Origin: Ignatzschineria rhizosphaerae
GTDB taxonomy: Bacteria > Pseudomonadota > Gammaproteobacteria > Cardiobacteriales > Wohlfahrtiimonadaceae
Assembly: GCF_022655595.1 (NCBI RefSeq)
Contig: NZ_CP093379.1
Coordinates: 1,732,501-1,796,500 of the forward strand
Reading direction: 5' to 3'
Length of the DNA: 64,000 nucleotides
Both the position numbers and the translations under genes were made by a program. Shown here piece after piece: positions 1 to 8,795 of this stretch. Below the pieces are notes generated by a model. The model was not told the DNA's origin, did no database searches, and was given only the letters and a program-made list of their open reading frames with translations. Positions within the stretch are counted from its first letter, which is position 1; each line of letters starts with the position of its first letter.

Positions 1-1
1 C

Positions 2-523
2 TCAGATATTAATTTAATTACCGTAGCTCAAGCTGCCCACTGGTTAGATCTTCCAAAATTCTATCAAGAGATTAAAAAAGTGAGTGCTCCCAATGCGCTA
101 CTAGCACTTATTAGCTACGGTATTTTACAGTCTGACGCTCATATTAAGGCAAGATTTGATCAGTTTTATCATCAAGAAATTGGATCATATTGGCCCAGTG
201 AACGCAAAATGGTCGAAGAAGGCTATCAAAATATTCACTTTCCTTTCCCAGAAATTCCCGTGCAAGATGCTGAAATCAAGCTTGAATGGAATTTTGAAGC
301 CTTCATGGGCTATATCTCCACTTGGTCTGCTGTTAGAAAAGCCCAAGATGCCGGAAAAACAGCCCTACTTCTAAGGTTTCATCAAGATATCCTTGAGCTA
401 TGGGGAGATCCTAAGCAGTTAAGAATCATGACTTGGCCTATCAAAATGCGAGTAGGAAAAATTCATGAGAGTTTGAGAAAAGATTCAGAAATAGACTATA
501 TCAAAGGCGATAGATTTTTCTAA
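2..523 (+). CDS. Class I SAM-dependent methyltransferase, C-terminal part (5' end outside window)
   Basis: The frame is open from the left edge, so the gene begins before the window. The first visible residues (VAQAAHWLDLPKFYQEIKKV) match the segment after the SAM-binding core in methyltransferase type-11 proteins of the yeast Tmt1-like group, where an 'AxHWFD' motif is followed by a helix. The rest is the substrate-cap region usual for these ~250-residue cytosolic enzymes. A GTG at position 80 is internal and unlikely to be the start. The SAM-binding GxGxG motif is not in view and the substrate cannot be deduced. It ends 77 bases before pilT and may share its direction of transcription. Confidence 0.75.
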   Translation, partial: SDINLITVAQAAHWLDLPKFYQEIKKVSAPNALLALISYGILQSDAHIKARFDQFYHQEIGSYWPSERKMVEEGYQNIHFPFPEIPVQDAEIKLEWNFEAFMGYISTWSAVRKAQDAGKTALLLRFHQDILELWGDPKQLRIMTWPIKMRVGKIHESLRKDSEIDYIKGDRFF

Positions 524-600
524 ACCTCTATTTAATAACTCACCTAAGCATCAATATTTCTTCCTATATTTATCTATTATAAATATCAAAGGAAAAAATA

Positions 601-1650
601 ATGCTGGTGAATCTTCTGAAGCTTGCAAATCAAAAAGGGGCATCTGATCTTCATCTTTGCGTTAATCGCCCAGCATTTATTCGCCATAATGGAAACTTAC
701 AAGCCATTACCACCTCAAAACTACCAAAAGAGCCCCTTACTACCTGCTTACTCTCCCTCTTAACAGATAAGGAGCTAACGCATTTTCAGCAATCTCATGC
801 TATTGACTTTGCCTGCACCTTGAAAATTAATAATGATATTGCGATTCGTCTTCGGGCGCATTTCTTTCAAAGCATGCAAGGATTAACGGCTGTCTTTCGC
901 CTGATTCCCGAAACGATTAAAACTCTAGCGGCAATTCATGCGCCGCCCTTTTTAACAACACTCACTCAATCAAAAAGTGGATTAATACTGATCACCGGCG
1001 CAACTGGATCCGGTAAATCAACAACCCTCTCGGCGCTCATTCACGAGATCACTCAGCATCAAGAAAAACATATCATCACTATTGAAGACCCCATTGAAAG
1101 AATCTTTACATCAACAAAATCTCTGATAGAGCAGCGAGAACTCAACACTCATACAAATGCTTTTAATCATGCACTTAAAGACGCCTTACGAGCTGATCCT
1201 GACATTATTGTGATTGGCGAGCTAAGAGATAAGGCGACGGTGCATCTTGCGCTACAAGCTGCCGAAACGGGCCACTTAGTATTTGCGACACTTCATACAC
1301 AATCTGCCTCTAAAACTATTGATCGACTCTTAAGCTACTTCCCTCTTGAGAGGGCTCTAGAAATTCGCAGCCAGCTTGCCGAAACATTAAAGGCGGTTAT
1401 TGCGCAACAATTAATCACAATTGATGAACAACGTTATGCTTTATTTGAGATTATGACCGTCAATAGCGCAATTTCTAATCTAATAAGAGATAACCAAATC
1501 TCTCAAATAGCCAGTACTATTCAGACTAGTCGACAATTTGGCATGCAAACATTCTCACAACACCTAGAATTTTTACAAAAAAGTGGTATACTTTCCGACT
1601 TGTTAGCCGAAAAGGCACAAAATTTACTTAATCCCGAAATCTATTCGTAA
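601..1650 (+). CDS. pilT: Type IV pilus retraction ATPase, PilT-type
   Basis: A hexameric cytoplasmic ATPase that powers pilus retraction (twitching, DNA uptake). It has 349 residues, the normal PilT length. The N-terminal PAS-like half (residues 1-100, with 'GASDLHL') precedes a RecA-like domain with Walker A GATGSGKST (about 133-141), the Asp-box region 'IITIEDPIE', the Walker-B segment 'IIVIGELRD' and the His-box 'GHLVFATLHTQSA'. The C-terminal 'EIMTVNSAISNLIRDNQ' segment corresponds to the region required for retraction. An AAAGGA ribosome site lies about 10 bases before the ATG. No other pilus gene is in the window. PilU is the alternative, but the length and lack of a C-terminal extension favour PilT. 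Confidence 0.85.
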   Translation: MLVNLLKLANQKGASDLHLCVNRPAFIRHNGNLQAITTSKLPKEPLTTCLLSLLTDKELTHFQQSHAIDFACTLKINNDIAIRLRAHFFQSMQGLTAVFRLIPETIKTLAAIHAPPFLTTLTQSKSGLILITGATGSGKSTTLSALIHEITQHQEKHIITIEDPIERIFTSTKSLIEQRELNTHTNAFNHALKDALRADPDIIVIGELRDKATVHLALQAAETGHLVFATLHTQSASKTIDRLLSYFPLERALEIRSQLAETLKAVIAQQLITIDEQRYALFEIMTVNSAISNLIRDNQISQIASTIQTSRQFGMQTFSQHLEFLQKSGILSDLLAEKAQNLLNPEIYS

Positions 1651-1665
1651 TCGAGCGTCAAATTA

Positions 1666-1694
1666 TTGCAATAGGGAGAATTTTCCACTATAAT
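1666..1694 (+). promoter_or_regulatory. Sigma-70 promoter for rpmB-rpmG
   Basis: TTGCAA (1666-1671) and a perfect TATAAT (1689-1694) are separated by 17 bases, directly after the pilT stop and about 80 bases before rpmB. This leaves a 5' leader of roughly 70 nt with a GC-rich stretch (GGCGGCCGGGG) that may fold. No ribosomal-protein autoregulatory site could be recognised in it. Confidence 0.75.
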
Positions 1695-1774
1695 TCGTGG
1701 GTTCAGTCCGCACATAAAGATTTTCTAGCTGGCGGCCGGGGTTAATATTACAATTAAGATCAGGGTTATTAATC

Positions 1775-2011
1775 ATGAGTAAAGTATGTCAAGTAACTGG
1801 GAAAGGACCAATGACTGGTAACAACGTTTCCCACGCAAACAATAGAACACGTCGTCGTTTCCTTCCAAACCTTCAAGTTCATCGCTTATGGGTTGAGAGT
1901 GAGAATCGTTTCGTATCTCTTCGTATCTCTCCAGCTGGTCTTCGTACCATTGATAAAAAAGGTATCGACGCAGTTTTAGCAGATCTTCGCGCTAAGGGCG
2001 AAAAATTCTAA
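1775..2011 (+). CDS. rpmB: 50S ribosomal protein L28
   Basis: A 78-residue large-subunit protein, the same length as E. coli L28. It begins [20 protein letters not shown] and contains the typical '[13 protein letters not shown]' rRNA-binding segment. It is the first gene of a two-gene unit with rpmG, 10 bases downstream, which is the arrangement seen in many gammaproteobacteria. A strong promoter lies upstream and a rho-independent terminator follows rpmG. Confidence 0.97.
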   Translation: MSKVCQVTGKGPMTGNNVSHANNRTRRRFLPNLQVHRLWVESENRFVSLRISPAGLRTIDKKGIDAVLADLRAKGEKF

Positions 2012-2021
2012 GGAGTAGATC

Positions 2022-2177
2022 ATGAGAGAAAAAGTAAAATTAGTATCTTCAGCAGGTACAGGTCACTTCTACACGACCGATAAGAACAAACGTACAACAA
2101 CTGAAAAGTTAGAATTCAAAAAATACGATCCAGTTGTTCGTAAACACGTTCTTTACACTGAAGCCCGCTTAAAATAA
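2022..2177 (+). CDS. rpmG: 50S ribosomal protein L33
   Basis: A short 51-residue frame beginning [20 protein letters not shown] and ending [10 protein letters not shown], clearly L33. An AAGGAG ribosome site sits about 6 bases before the ATG and overlaps the end of rpmB. The paired cysteines of zinc-binding L33 forms are missing, so this is the zinc-independent type. It is co-transcribed with rpmB. Confidence 0.97.
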   Translation: MREKVKLVSSAGTGHFYTTDKNKRTTTEKLEFKKYDPVVRKHVLYTEARLK

Positions 2178-2200
2178 GATAGTATTAACCGGTCTCAGCA

Positions 2201-2229
2201 AAAAACTAGCTCTAGGGCTAGTTTTTTTT
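2201..2229 (+). terminator. Rho-independent terminator of rpmB-rpmG
   Basis: The CTAGC/GCTAG stem (2206-2210 with 2217-2221) is extended by A/T pairs and followed by eight T. It lies 28 bases after the rpmG stop. Confidence 0.85.
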
Positions 2230-2334
2230 GCTTTCAGAAAAGGTAACTCATGGACTATGAGGCGACTAAATTAGAAGTTAATGTTATACTTTTCAGTTAC
2301 ATTTTAATGCTTTTACACGACTTGGAATTAGTAG

Positions 2335-5091
2335 ATGAAACAGAGCTATCAACCAGAACAAATTGAAAAAAAGTGGTACCAATTTTGGGAACAAAATGAT
2401 CTCTTCAAAGCAAATGGAGATACCTCAAAAGAACCGTACTGCATCGTTATTCCCCCACCTAATATTACGGGAAGCCTCCACATGGGGCATGCGTTTCAAG
2501 ATACCATTATGGATCTTTTAATTCGCTATAACCGTATGCAAGGTAAAAATACTCTCTGGCAACCAGGTACGGACCATGCTGGTATTGCAACGCAGATGGT
2601 AGTTGAGAGACAACTCAATGCTAACGGACAAACTCGTCATGATTTAGGTCGTGATGCGTTTATCGAGCGTATTTGGGAGTGGAAAGAAGAATCTGGTGGT
2701 AATATCACGCAACAACTTCGCCGTATGGGTGCAAGCCCTGACTGGTCACGTGAACGCTTTACCATGGATCAAGGTCTCTCTGATGCAGTACAAAAAGTCT
2801 TTATCGAGCTCTATAAAGAGGGATTGATTTATCGTGGTAAACGCCTTGTAAACTGGGACCCTATCCTTAAAACTGCCGTTTCTGATATTGAAGTAGAATC
2901 TAAAGAAGAAGAGAGCTCAATGTGGCATCTTCGCTACCCGATTGCAGGAACTAATGAATACTTAGTCGTTGCCACAACTCGCCCTGAAACAATGCTTGGC
3001 GATACAGCTGTTGCTGTTCATCCTGAAGATGAACGCTACGCTAAATATATTGGGCAAATGATTGATCTTCCATTTTGTAATCGTCAAATCCCGATCATTG
3101 CAGATGATTATGTCGATCCTGAATTTGGAACAGGTTGCGTTAAAATTACGCCAGCTCATGACTTTAATGACTATGAGATGGGCGTTCGTCACAATTTACC
3201 CATGATCAACATCTTCACAGATGATGCGGCAATCAATGATGAAATGCCAGAAGCATATCGTGGACTTGATCGTTTTGATGCGCGTAAACAGCTTGTTGCA
3301 GATTTTGAAAAGATGGGCTTACTCGATAAAATCGAACCGCATAAACTTATGATCCCTCGTTGTGATCGCACCAATCAGATCGTTGAGCCTTACCTTACTG
3401 ACCAGTGGTTTGTAGATGCAAAGACGCTAGCAAAACCTGCGATTGAAGCAGTTAAAAACAAAGATATTAAATTTATCCCCCAAAACTGGGAAAATACCTA
3501 TTTTGAATGGATGAACAACATCCAAGATTGGTGTATCTCTCGTCAGCTTTGGTGGGGACATCGTATTCCTGCTTGGTATGATAATGAGGGTAATATCTAT
3601 GTGGGTAAAGATGAAGAGACTGTCCGCCGTGAAAATAATATCGATGCAAGCGCTCAGCTTTCACAAGATGAAGATGTACTAGATACATGGTTCTCATCAG
3701 CACTCTGGCCTTTCTCCACACTTGGCTGGCCGGAGAAAACAAAAGAGCTTGAGACTTACTACCCAACATCTGTACTTGTAACAGGTTTTGATATTATCTT
3801 CTTCTGGGTTGCAAGAATGATCATGTTTGGCCTTCACTTTATGGATGAAATTCCTTTTAAAGAGGTCTACTTCCACGGACTTGTTCGTGACCAAGATGGT
3901 CAGAAGATGAGTAAATCAAAAGGGAACGTTTTAGACCCAATCGATCTTATCGATGGAATTGATCTTGAATCACTTGTTGAAAAACGTACAACAGGATTGA
4001 TGCAACCACAAATGGCCGCTCGTATTGAAGCCGATACTCGTCGTCACTTCCCTGAAGGTATTAAAGCATTTGGAACAGACTCCCTTCGCTTTACCTTTAC
4101 ATCACTTGCGACAAATGGCCGCGATATTATCTTTGATGTCGGTCGTATTGAAGGGTACTCAAACTTCTGTAATAAGATCTGGAATGCATCACGCTTTGTC
4201 TTTATGAATACAGAAGAGAAAGATGTTCGGGAAAATGCCGCAAAACTTTCTCACATTGATCTATGGATTAACTCACGTTTAAGCCATATGCTCTCTGAAG
4301 TGAATCGTCACATTGAAGGCTATCGCTTTGACCTTGCGACAGCAGCGCTTTATGACTTTATCTGGCATGAGTTCTGTGACTGGTATCTTGAGCTAACAAA
4401 ACCGATCTTAAATGGCGATTATAGTGAAGATGAGAAAGCAGCGACTCGCTATAACCTTCTCTTTGTTTTAGATGCTATTTTAAAAGCACTTCATCCATTT
4501 ATGCCCTATATCACTGAAGAGATCTGGCAAAAACTCACTGAGATCGAATCTAGCCTTAAAACAAGCGTTAGTATCTCTGTTGCAAGCTTCCCGAAAGTAG
4601 AAGCTCGTGATACAGCGCTTGAAGCTGAAGTTGAGTGGTTACAAGATGTTCTATTAGCTGTTCGCCGCATTCGTGGTGAGATGAATATCTCTCCTGGAAA
4701 ACCGCTTGATGTGCTTTATGAAAATGCTTCAACACAAGATCTTGAGCGTATTGAGAAAAATATGAATTTCTTACAACGCATGGGACGCCTAGAGAGCTTT
4801 ACAAAAGTAGAAGGCACAGCCCCTGAATCTGCGGTTGTTGTCATTGGTAAAATGCGCCTCTTAATTCCACTTGCGGGGCTTATCGATAAAACACAAGAGC
4901 TTGCTCGATTAAATCGTGAAATCGGTAAAATTGAACCCATGATTAAAGCACTTACAGGAAAACTTTCAAATCCTGGCTTTACCGATAAAGCACCGGCAGC
5001 TGTGGTTGAAGGTGAACGTGCTAAACTTCAAGATGCTGAAAATCAGCTTCAAGAATTAAAACAACAACTTATCAAAATTGAAGCACTCTAA
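2335..5091 (+). CDS. valS: Valyl-tRNA synthetase
   Basis: Charges tRNA-Val with valine in the cytosol. It has 918 residues, within the usual bacterial range. Class I signatures are visible: HMGH at residues 49-52 (the HIGH motif, in '[15 protein letters not shown]') and KMSKS at about 524-528. The editing (CP1) domain lies between them with '[17 protein letters not shown]' and '[17 protein letters not shown]'. The C-terminal 60-70 residues form the Val-specific coiled-coil arm. It stands alone between two terminators. Codon use is like its neighbours. Confidence 0.98.
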   Translation: MKQSYQPEQIEKKWYQFWEQNDLFKANGDTSKEPYCIVIPPPNITGSLHMGHAFQDTIMDLLIRYNRMQGKNTLWQPGTDHAGIATQMVVERQLNANGQTRHDLGRDAFIERIWEWKEESGGNITQQLRRMGASPDWSRERFTMDQGLSDAVQKVFIELYKEGLIYRGKRLVNWDPILKTAVSDIEVESKEEESSMWHLRYPIAGTNEYLVVATTRPETMLGDTAVAVHPEDERYAKYIGQMIDLPFCNRQIPIIADDYVDPEFGTGCVKITPAHDFNDYEMGVRHNLPMINIFTDDAAINDEMPEAYRGLDRFDARKQLVADFEKMGLLDKIEPHKLMIPRCDRTNQIVEPYLTDQWFVDAKTLAKPAIEAVKNKDIKFIPQNWENTYFEWMNNIQDWCISRQLWWGHRIPAWYDNEGNIYVGKDEETVRRENNIDASAQLSQDEDVLDTWFSSALWPFSTLGWPEKTKELETYYPTSVLVTGFDIIFFWVARMIMFGLHFMDEIPFKEVYFHGLVRDQDGQKMSKSKGNVLDPIDLIDGIDLESLVEKRTTGLMQPQMAARIEADTRRHFPEGIKAFGTDSLRFTFTSLATNGRDIIFDVGRIEGYSNFCNKIWNASRFVFMNTEEKDVRENAAKLSHIDLWINSRLSHMLSEVNRHIEGYRFDLATAALYDFIWHEFCDWYLELTKPILNGDYSEDEKAATRYNLLFVLDAILKALHPFMPYITEEIWQKLTEIESSLKTSVSISVASFPKVEARDTALEAEVEWLQDVLLAVRRIRGEMNISPGKPLDVLYENASTQDLERIEKNMNFLQRMGRLESFTKVEGTAPESAVVVIGKMRLLIPLAGLIDKTQELARLNREIGKIEPMIKALTGKLSNPGFTDKAPAAVVEGERAKLQDAENQLQELKQQLIKIEAL

Positions 5092-5152
5092 AATAGATTT
5101 AGGGGTGCCCTTCCAAGTCCACCACTAACTATTTTATGTACAAATAACAATC

Positions 5153-5184
5153 AAAGAGCCACTAAATCTAGTTGCTCTTTTTTT
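5153..5184 (+). terminator. Rho-independent terminator of valS
   Basis: AAAGAGC (5153-5159) pairs with GCTCTTT (5174-5180). An inner ACTA/TAGT pair extends the stem after one mismatch. Seven T follow. It is about 60 bases after the valS stop. Confidence 0.8.
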
Positions 5185-5388
5185 ATGAGCAAGCTACCCT
5201 ATAAAACATTGAATACCCTCATAGATACAGAATTTCAAGGCGATTGTTATTTTTTTAAAGTGTTGTTTATCAGCCATTTATTTAAAAATTTCATGAAAAA
5301 GTCATAATTTTTTCTAGATTTCTCTTCTATAGAGAATTATCCTATGGGGTCTTTTGTTTTAATAATTGTAGAGCAATGAGGAGCAACC

Positions 5389-6780
5389 ATGAGCTTTATC
5401 ACTTGGCTAGTAGGCCCAATTAACGACTTTATTTGGACTTATATTCTAATCGCCTTCCTTCTAGCCTTAGGCGTCTACTTTACCATCAGAACTCGTTTTA
5501 TCCAGATTAGACTCTTTAAAGAGATGCTCAGAGTTACCATTGAAAAAAATCCTGGGAACGATGGCGTTTCAGCCTTCCAAGCATTTACCATTAGTGCCGC
5601 TAGCCGCGTAGGTACGGGAAATATTGCAGGAGTAGCACTTGCAATTGCAGTCGGTGGTCCTGGCGCTGTATTTTGGATGTGGATGATTGCACTCCTTGGA
5701 ATGTCTACTGCATTTATCGAAAGTACACTAGCTCAAGTCTATAAAGTAAAAGATGGTGAAAACTTTCGCGGTGGTCCTGCTTACTATATGAAAAAAGCAT
5801 TAGGCTGGGAAAAGCTCGGCGTTATCTTTGCGATCCTCCTAACGATTACTTTTGGCTTTATCTTTAACTCTGTACAATCTAATACAATCGCCCAATCTTT
5901 TAACTCTGTCTTTGGCTTTGACACCATCTATATTGGCGCAGCTTTAGTCGTTGCTACCGGCATTATCATCTTCGGAGGCGTTCGCCGCGTGGTAAGTTTT
6001 ACACAAGTTTGCGTACCTGTTATGGCTGTATTTTATGTGGGTATTGCCCTTTATGTTGTGGCAATCAATATCACAAAAGTCCCTGAGATGTTTCTACTCA
6101 TTGTTGAAAGCGCCTTTGGATTAAAAGAATTTGCTGGAGGCGGTTTAGGAATTGCTATTATGCAAGGTGCTCGCCGTGGGCTTTTTTCCAATGAAGCAGG
6201 AATGGGATCTGTTCCTAATGCCGCCGCTACAGCAAATGTAACGCATCCTGCAAAACAAGGCTTAGTACAGAGCTTAGGCGTATTTTTCGATACCATTATT
6301 GTCTGTTCTGCTACAGCCTTTATTATTCTCTTGTCAGGGCTTTACACAGGCGATGCCCATGGTGATGGCGTGATCTTAACCCAGCATTCTCTTGCGCTTC
6401 AAGTGGGCGAATGGGCAAAATACTTTATCTCAATTGCGATTCTCTTTTTTGCATTTAGCTCTATTATTGGAAACTATTACTATGGTGAAACCAATATTGA
6501 GTTTATTCAAAACAACTCCTCAGCACTACTTTTTTATCGCCTTTTAGTTCTAGCGATGGTGATGTTTGGGGCTATTATGAGTATGAAAACTGTTTGGAAC
6601 CTTGCCGATCTATTTATGGGATTGATGACCATTATTAACTTAGTCGTCATTGCGGTTCTCGGTAATGTTGCCTTTAAAGTGGCAGATGATTTTTACCGAC
6701 AATTGAAGATGGGGAAAGATCCTGTCTTTAAAGCTAAAAATATCAAAGGCTTAAAAAATACAGATTGTTGGGATGATTAA
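5389..6780 (+). CDS. Sodium:alanine/glycine symporter (AGCS family)
   Basis: An inner-membrane sodium-coupled amino-acid importer. The 463 residues contain about 10-11 hydrophobic segments. The family signature is visible near residues 55-95 ('FQAFTISAASRVGTGNIAGV' followed by 'AIAVGGPGAVFWMW') and again at 'GARRGLFSNEAGMGSVPNAAA', the conserved loop of AGCS transporters. Alanine or glycine is the usual substrate of the family, but the exact one cannot be read here. A GAGGAG ribosome site precedes the ATG by 6 bases. The 297-base gap upstream holds the valS terminator and an AT-rich leader. Its own terminator follows, so it looks monocistronic. Confidence 0.92.
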   Translation: MSFITWLVGPINDFIWTYILIAFLLALGVYFTIRTRFIQIRLFKEMLRVTIEKNPGNDGVSAFQAFTISAASRVGTGNIAGVALAIAVGGPGAVFWMWMIALLGMSTAFIESTLAQVYKVKDGENFRGGPAYYMKKALGWEKLGVIFAILLTITFGFIFNSVQSNTIAQSFNSVFGFDTIYIGAALVVATGIIIFGGVRRVVSFTQVCVPVMAVFYVGIALYVVAINITKVPEMFLLIVESAFGLKEFAGGGLGIAIMQGARRGLFSNEAGMGSVPNAAATANVTHPAKQGLVQSLGVFFDTIIVCSATAFIILLSGLYTGDAHGDGVILTQHSLALQVGEWAKYFISIAILFFAFSSIIGNYYYGETNIEFIQNNSSALLFYRLLVLAMVMFGAIMSMKTVWNLADLFMGLMTIINLVVIAVLGNVAFKVADDFYRQLKMGKDPVFKAKNIKGLKNTDCWDD

Positions 6781-6826
6781 AGCTGTAGCTTTTGTCCTAA
6801 AGACAAGAAGTGATCTATAAATAGTC

Positions 6827-6853
6827 AAAAGGATGCGATAAGCATCCTTTTTT
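6827..6853 (+). terminator. Rho-independent terminator of the AGCS symporter
   Basis: GGATGC (6831-6836) pairs with GCATCC (6842-6847) over a 5-base loop, flanked by AAAA and a run of T. Confidence 0.85.
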
Positions 6854-6930
6854 ATACCTTTTTACCTCAAATAGCGCTAAAATGCGCTCTCATTAATGTA
6901 ACGATTGCTCTCTTATTAAAGGATCTGTCC

Positions 6931-7386
6931 ATGCAATTTAAATTACTATCTATAGAGACCTTCCCTGAAGTGACGATGTCTGATTTTCCTATGACGCTTC
7001 AAAATACCCAATCATGGCTTACTGAAATGGATATGCTCTTAGATGGTTATCAAGACTTTGTCTTGGTCTACAATGCCACAGATCTTTGCCAAACTGAACA
7101 GCAAAATAAAGAGGAAATGAAGGCTTGTTGCCAACTTGTGACGCAATGGGTCCATGAAAAAAGAGCGCTATTAAAACAGAAATGCCGGGGGATTATCTTA
7201 CCTATTCAAGAGGGTACCAATGATCTTACGATCATCGAAGTCTATCGTGAAGAGATTGAGTCTTATTATAAAATTCCTACAGAAGTTCTCTATCACCCTC
7301 AAGATTTACCATTACTAGCACATGCCTTGATTCATGATTGTTGGGATGCGCATTCGATGCATCTTCATAAAGTGCCGGCATTATAA
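6931..7386 (+). CDS. Unrecognised protein, tandem paralogue 1 of 3
   Basis: 151 residues, with no family I can name. It shares with the next two genes a start of the form M-x-F-x-(I/L)-L-S-(I/L), then 'WLTEMD' near residue 30, a hydrophobic strand 'DFVLVY', and the block 'KCRGIILP' near residue 90, then 'IPTEVLYHPQDL'. No signal peptide or membrane segment is seen, so it is probably cytosolic. The alternating helix/strand pattern with a central 'FVLxY' strand is loosely like small SpoIIAA/STAS-type folds, but that is only an impression. AAAGGA lies 9 bases before the ATG. It has its own terminator, unlike copies 2 and 3, which sit together. It ends in an extra ~12 residues (MHLHKVPAL) also seen in copy 2. 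Confidence 0.8.
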   Translation: MQFKLLSIETFPEVTMSDFPMTLQNTQSWLTEMDMLLDGYQDFVLVYNATDLCQTEQQNKEEMKACCQLVTQWVHEKRALLKQKCRGIILPIQEGTNDLTIIEVYREEIESYYKIPTEVLYHPQDLPLLAHALIHDCWDAHSMHLHKVPAL

Positions 7387-7485
7387 AGATCAAAAAAGTG
7401 TGTGAAAATTCAAAAATAAAAGCCTTGATTTTTCATAAAATAGCGCTTTTATGGCAACTTTAAATAATGATTTAAATTAAATATT

Positions 7486-7512
7486 GGGATGAAGCAATCA
7501 TCCCTTTTTTTT
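7486..7512 (+). terminator. Rho-independent terminator after paralogue 1
   Basis: GGGATGA (7486-7492) pairs with TCATCCC (7498-7504) over an AGCAA loop and is followed by eight T. It separates paralogue 1 from paralogues 2 and 3. Confidence 0.85.
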
Positions 7513-7588
7513 AAGAAAAAGCTGTTTGATAACAAAACTCAAATGAGATAGATTGACAAATAACATCACATTTAAAGAGTTTTTATCT

Positions 7589-8041
7589 ATGCCATTCAAG
7601 CTACTGTCTCTTCAAAATTACCCAGAAGTCACCATCTCTAAATTTCCAATTACGCTGCCTGAAATGAATTTATGGCTCACAGAGATGAATGAGCTATTAG
7701 CACAATATCAAGACTTTGTCTTGATCTACCCGACCTTTGATCCTCTATATTTTGATCAAGCAGAACCTCAATCGCTCAAAGCTGCTCGTAAAATGGCTTT
7801 AGCTTGGTTTCAAGAAAATCGAGCATTATTAAAAATAAAATGCCGAGGCATTATCTTACCCATAAAAGAAGATGATAGTGATCTTCCTATTATCGAGATT
7901 CATCGTGACGAATTAGAGTCTTTCTACCGCATTCCCACAGAAATTCTCTATCATCCTAAAGATCTCACAACCCTCTCTAGCGCCCTTCTTTATGATTTTT
8001 GGGATATGCCTACAGCTGGCATCCATAAAATCTCTTCCTAA
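7589..8041 (+). CDS. Unrecognised protein, tandem paralogue 2 of 3
   Basis: 150 residues from the ATG at 7589. An in-frame TTG at 7553 would add 12 residues, but the ATG start (MPFKLLSLQ) aligns exactly with the starts of its two paralogues. It carries the same landmarks: 'WLTEMNELL', 'DFVLIYPTFDP', 'KCRGIILP' and 'RIPTEILYHP'. The 'YPTFDP' segment is shared with copy 3 but not copy 1. Function is unknown. It is separated from copy 3 by 36 bases, so the two are probably co-transcribed. Likely a soluble cytosolic protein. Confidence 0.8.
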   Translation: MPFKLLSLQNYPEVTISKFPITLPEMNLWLTEMNELLAQYQDFVLIYPTFDPLYFDQAEPQSLKAARKMALAWFQENRALLKIKCRGIILPIKEDDSDLPIIEIHRDELESFYRIPTEILYHPKDLTTLSSALLYDFWDMPTAGIHKISS

Positions 8042-8077
8042 CTTATAAAATCAGACTATTTATTAAAGGATTCTCCT

Positions 8078-8488
8078 ATGAACTTCCAAATCCTCTCTAT
8101 TGAGAACTTCCCACAAGTTAATATTACCAACTTTCCTAATAGCGTTGAAACAACAGATCAATGGTTAAAAGAGATGGAATATCTTTTTCATCACCATGAA
8201 AATTTTGTGCTCTTTTACCCCACCTTTGACCCTGAGGCCTTTGCCAATATCGACCCAGAAGTCTCGCAAGCTGCCCGCAAACAGATTATTTTATGGCTCA
8301 AGAAAAATCGCGATCTCTTTAAAGAAAAATGCAAAGGCATCATTCTCCCCACACAAGCCGATCAGAGCGATTTAGAGATCATCAAAGCCCAAGTATCCCA
8401 AGTAGAAACTGTCTACCGAGTGCCGGCTAGAGTCCTCTTAAATGAAGCGGATAAAACAAGCTTAATCCAAGAACTAATGGCCGCTTAA
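8078..8488 (+). CDS. Unrecognised protein, tandem paralogue 3 of 3
   Basis: 136 residues, the shortest of the trio. It lacks the C-terminal tail (the 'DFWDMPTAGIHKISS' end of copy 2). It keeps 'WLKEMEYLF', 'NFVLFYPTFDP', 'KCKGIILP' and 'RVPARVLLNEAD'. The ribosome site (TTAAAGGATTC before the ATG) closely resembles that of copy 1, as expected if the unit was duplicated with its leader. It is the most diverged copy. Function unknown. A repeat element and a two-way terminator follow, between it and the converging guaA. Confidence 0.8.
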   Translation: MNFQILSIENFPQVNITNFPNSVETTDQWLKEMEYLFHHHENFVLFYPTFDPEAFANIDPEVSQAARKQIILWLKKNRDLFKEKCKGIILPTQADQSDLEIIKAQVSQVETVYRVPARVLLNEADKTSLIQELMAA

Positions 8489-8518
8489 ATAAAGGTTATT
8501 GATTGAATATCTTATGGG

Positions 8519-8672
8519 GAAACCGGTTTAAAAGTGACTGAACAAGACTCCCGGCGCATCGGTTATCAGAAGTACAGAAGTCGTTCTATCCGGCATTGTG
8601 CAAACTAGTTTGATTCATACACTGTCCTGTTTTATTTTTAAGATAGTTTTTCTTAAACCGAATCGATTATAT
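8519..8672 (+). repeat. Dispersed ~150-bp repeat, copy A
   Basis: It begins around CCGGTTTAAAAG and ends around TTCTTAAACCGAATCG, giving imperfect inverted ends. The middle carries 'GGCGCATCGGTTAT', 'TCGTTCTATCCGGCAT' and 'GTTTGATTCATACACTGTCC', which recur at 15.9 kb (reverse), 50.9 kb and 56.4-56.8 kb. It contains no frame of note and sits between two converging genes. The size and ends suggest a miniature inverted-repeat element. The stretch 8489-8795 otherwise holds only the terminator. Confidence 0.75.
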
Positions 8673-8684
8673 TAGTAATAGCTC

Positions 8685-8722
8685 AAAAAAAAGAGAAGGC
8701 TTATAAAAGACCTTCTCTTTTT
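8685..8722. terminator. Two-way rho-independent terminator between paralogue 3 and guaA
   Basis: AAGAGAAGG (about 8691-8699) pairs with CCTTCTCTT (8711-8719). A runs on the left and T runs on the right let it work on both strands. Confidence 0.85.
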
Positions 8723-8795
8723 GCAACTTGATATATCATCGCCGGCGACCGCTCGGCGGGCTTTTAAGAAAAACTACTCTTCATCATCCATAATT

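Noticed and set aside
3473-3894. Antisense open frames inside valS
   Set aside because: Shadow frames of a highly conserved gene; no independent start or ribosome site.
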